Source: a bacterium (GTDB taxonomy: Bacteria > Verrucomicrobiota > Verrucomicrobiia > Verrucomicrobiales > Akkermansiaceae). From it: DNA of 64,000 nt. The DNA lies in assembly GCA_018222765.1 (NCBI GenBank), contig JAAEZT010000009.1, positions 94,672 through 158,671 on the forward strand, written 5' to 3'. The notes below the pieces were generated by a model. The model saw nothing but the letters and a program-made list of their open reading frames with translations, made no database searches and was not told the origin of the DNA. Shown one piece after another: positions 62,508 to 64,000 of this stretch. Numbering within the stretch: position 1 is the stretch's first letter; the number at the start of each line of letters is the position of its first letter. Position numbers and translations under genes: made by a program.

Positions 62508-63472
62508 ACAGACAGGAGTTTGAACAGAAAAACTCGGCGGAGTGGCAGACCTTTGAGATCGAGCTGAAGTCGGTTGATAAAAATGAAGACCTTTCGAACG
62601 CAGCGTCGATCCCGTCGAAGTTTCGCAAAATTTGTTACGACTTGTCATTGGCCCAGTATCGCATGTTCGGAGCACGGATCTGTGATCGTCTGAACTCTCT
62701 GGCAATTCAGGGATACCGCTCCATTCATCGTTCGAAGGGAGCTTTTGGCGAAAGTTTTCTAATTTTCTTCCTGCGCACCTTTCCCCAAACCTTTCGGCGT
62801 GACTGGAAGCTCTTTGTCGTTTCATCATTTATTTTCTGCGTCCCTTTCTTTTTGATGTGGTGGTCGGTCCACCAGGAAATCGCCTGGGTGCAATCGCTTC
62901 TCGGTCCGGAGAGTATGAATTCTCTCGAAGGAATGTATGGCAAGAATGCCAACACCGTGGAGCACCTGAGACAGGAGCACGGATCCAACTTCGAGATGTT
63001 CGCCTATTACATCCAAAATAATGTTGGGATCGATTTCCAGCTTTACGGAGGCGGAATCCTCTTCGGATTTGGGACAATCTTTTACCTCTTCTTCAACGGA
63101 CTGCACATTGGAGCAACCGTTGGATATGTTGACTATGCCGGAGACCCCGAGAAGCTTTGGCGCTTTGTGGCGGGACACTCCTCCTTTGAGCTTCTGGGGA
63201 TGATTGTGGTTGGTATGGCTGGATTGAAGCTCGGGTTTTCTCTTCTGGCCCCGGGGAATTATACCCGGGGAAAATCCTTGGCGAGAGCGGGAAGGGGCTC
63301 GCTTCCATTATTGTTGGGTGGAACATCGATGACTGCCTTTGCTGCTATAATTGAAGGGTTTTGGTCAGCACAACCGATCACGGCATCAACGAAGTATTTC
63401 GTAGGAATTGTTTTTTGGCTCTTGCATCTTCTCTATTTTACGCTGGCAGGAAGGAGGAGGCATGGAGCTTGA
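62504..63472 (+). CDS. Stage II sporulation protein M family membrane protein
   Basis: 322 aa. A soluble N-terminal part (~1-100) precedes five to six membrane helices of the SpoIIM/DUF95 type (FVVSSFIFCVPFFLMWW; YGGGILFGFGTIFYLFFNGLHIGATVGY; SSFELLGMIVVGMAGLKLGFSLL; LLLGGTSMTAFAAIIEGFW; IVFWLLHLLYFTLAG). In Firmicutes SpoIIM works in engulfment, but such genes in non-sporulating bacteria sit beside RDD and MoxR-type genes with no known function. The stop overlaps the start of the next gene by 11 bases (63462-63472). Confidence 0.85.
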   Translation: MNRQEFEQKNSAEWQTFEIELKSVDKNEDLSNAASIPSKFRKICYDLSLAQYRMFGARICDRLNSLAIQGYRSIHRSKGAFGESFLIFFLRTFPQTFRRDWKLFVVSSFIFCVPFFLMWWSVHQEIAWVQSLLGPESMNSLEGMYGKNANTVEHLRQEHGSNFEMFAYYIQNNVGIDFQLYGGGILFGFGTIFYLFFNGLHIGATVGYVDYAGDPEKLWRFVAGHSSFELLGMIVVGMAGLKLGFSLLAPGNYTRGKSLARAGRGSLPLLLGGTSMTAFAAIIEGFWSAQPITASTKYFVGIVFWLLHLLYFTLAGRRRHGA

Positions 63473-64000
63473 AAAGGTGACGGCGGAGATCCGCCCCCGG
63501 GCCCAGTGGGAGGCGGTTGATCTGGGGGTCAGTCTGGTTCGTCAACACGCCGCCCTTCTAGCCAAAATTTGGCTATGTTCGATTATTCCTCTTTGTCTTG
63601 TGATTCTGGGACTTTTTTGGAATGCCCTCTTTTGGGGGTGTTTTCTGATCTGGTGGATGAAGCCGATTTGGGAAAGGGTGACTCTTTTTCCACTAAGCCG
63701 AAGTTTATTTGGAGAAACTCCAAAGCTCTCCCAAGCCATTCGGGTGTTACCTCAGGAGTTGTCGCGTAACTGGAAATTCGTTACCCTTGGGTTTCTGTTG
63801 ACCTTGATCGGATTGACCGCTCACCAGAGAGCTGACAGAACAGGCGAAGCTGGTTTGCCAGTCCTCTTTTGGCTCGTTGTTCTTGGGATTTTTTTCTACC
63901 GGTCAAATCTTTATCGATCCCTGGTTTTACCGATTAAGTTTCTCGAGGGGCTTGAACAACAACAATACCGCGCGCGCGCCCAAGTGCTCTCATTCCGGAG
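63462..64000 (+). CDS. Membrane protein of the RDD-SpoIIM operon (cut by right edge)
   Basis: ATG 63462 is preceded by a strong Shine-Dalgarno (GGAGGAGG). The open frame continues to the window edge (179 complete codons). It begins MELEKVTAEIRPRAQWEAVD, then hydrophobic segments (WLCSIIPLCLVILGLFWNALFWGCFLIW; FVTLGFLLTLIGLT; GLPVLFWLVVLGIFFY). The position and pattern fit the third member of RDD-SpoIIM gene sets. The C-terminal part and function cannot be judged. Confidence 0.8.
   Translation, partial: MELEKVTAEIRPRAQWEAVDLGVSLVRQHAALLAKIWLCSIIPLCLVILGLFWNALFWGCFLIWWMKPIWERVTLFPLSRSLFGETPKLSQAIRVLPQELSRNWKFVTLGFLLTLIGLTAHQRADRTGEAGLPVLFWLVVLGIFFYRSNLYRSLVLPIKFLEGLEQQQYRARAQVLSFR

Overview
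The window reads as chromosomal DNA of a Gram-negative, probably marine or freshwater, member of the Verrucomicrobiota (PVC superphylum). The pointers are a 51-residue small basic protein of the Chlamydiae/Verrucomicrobia type (1941-2096), SOS operators of the form TGTTC-N4-GAACA (the motif described for verrucomicrobial LexA) in front of imuA-imuB and dnaE2, a PEP-CTERM protein, lamin-tail/LamG/CotH giant secreted proteins, a PQQ-propeller protein, and outer-membrane functions (lpxI, a TonB receptor, ExbB/ExbD). Genus cannot be fixed from the sequence alone. No rRNA, tRNA, CRISPR array, transposase or prophage was recognised. Many starts have no obvious Shine-Dalgarno sequence; a few, such as 6696 and 63462, have a clear one.

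Layout. 1-9.8 kb: N-terminal part of acetyl-CoA synthetase, a pseudouridine synthase, the small basic protein, PhoH ATPase, TrkA, a class A penicillin-binding protein, then an HtrA-like protease followed directly by a protease-dead homologue. 9-12 kb: thiC-thiD with a TPP-riboswitch-like leader. 12-16.5 kb: an iron/oxidative-stress group (AraC regulator, unknown 142-aa protein, Fur-like operator, Cys-rich 56-aa protein, Dps, TonB-dependent receptor). 16.5-19 kb: flotillin-like FloA with a small membrane partner, and LpxI. 19-24.4 kb: the SOS mutagenesis set imuA-imuB and dnaE2. 24.5-28 kb: ExbB-ExbD-TPR operon. 28-32.5 kb: UvrC, PQQ propeller, BASS transporter.

32.6-41.3 kb holds two large secreted proteins (763 and 2089 aa). 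41.4-43.7 kb: nickel superoxide dismutase with a Sec signal peptide, exonuclease III, S9 and L13. 43.7-47.6 kb: a fungal-type cystathionine gamma-synthase-like enzyme, argJ and argC. 47.9-53.7 kb: a translationally coupled trio of unknown genes, a D-2-hydroxyacid dehydrogenase and pyruvate carboxylase. 54-58.6 kb: ValS, a DUF4332-type membrane protein, and D-aminoacyl-tRNA deacylase preceded by an in-frame membrane-protein remnant. 58.8-64 kb: the PEP-CTERM protein, a LysR regulator, PurU, and an RDD-SpoIIM-membrane protein operon that runs off the right edge.

Most genes are housekeeping. The points most worth attention are: a roughly 190-residue secreted domain present three times in two unlinked genes; Ni-SOD whose nickel hook would be exposed by signal peptidase; the PDZ-inserted pseudo-HtrA; the SOS operator touching the imuA start codon; the Fur-like box joining unknown genes to iron genes; and the Dtd/DUF2339-like in-frame junction.
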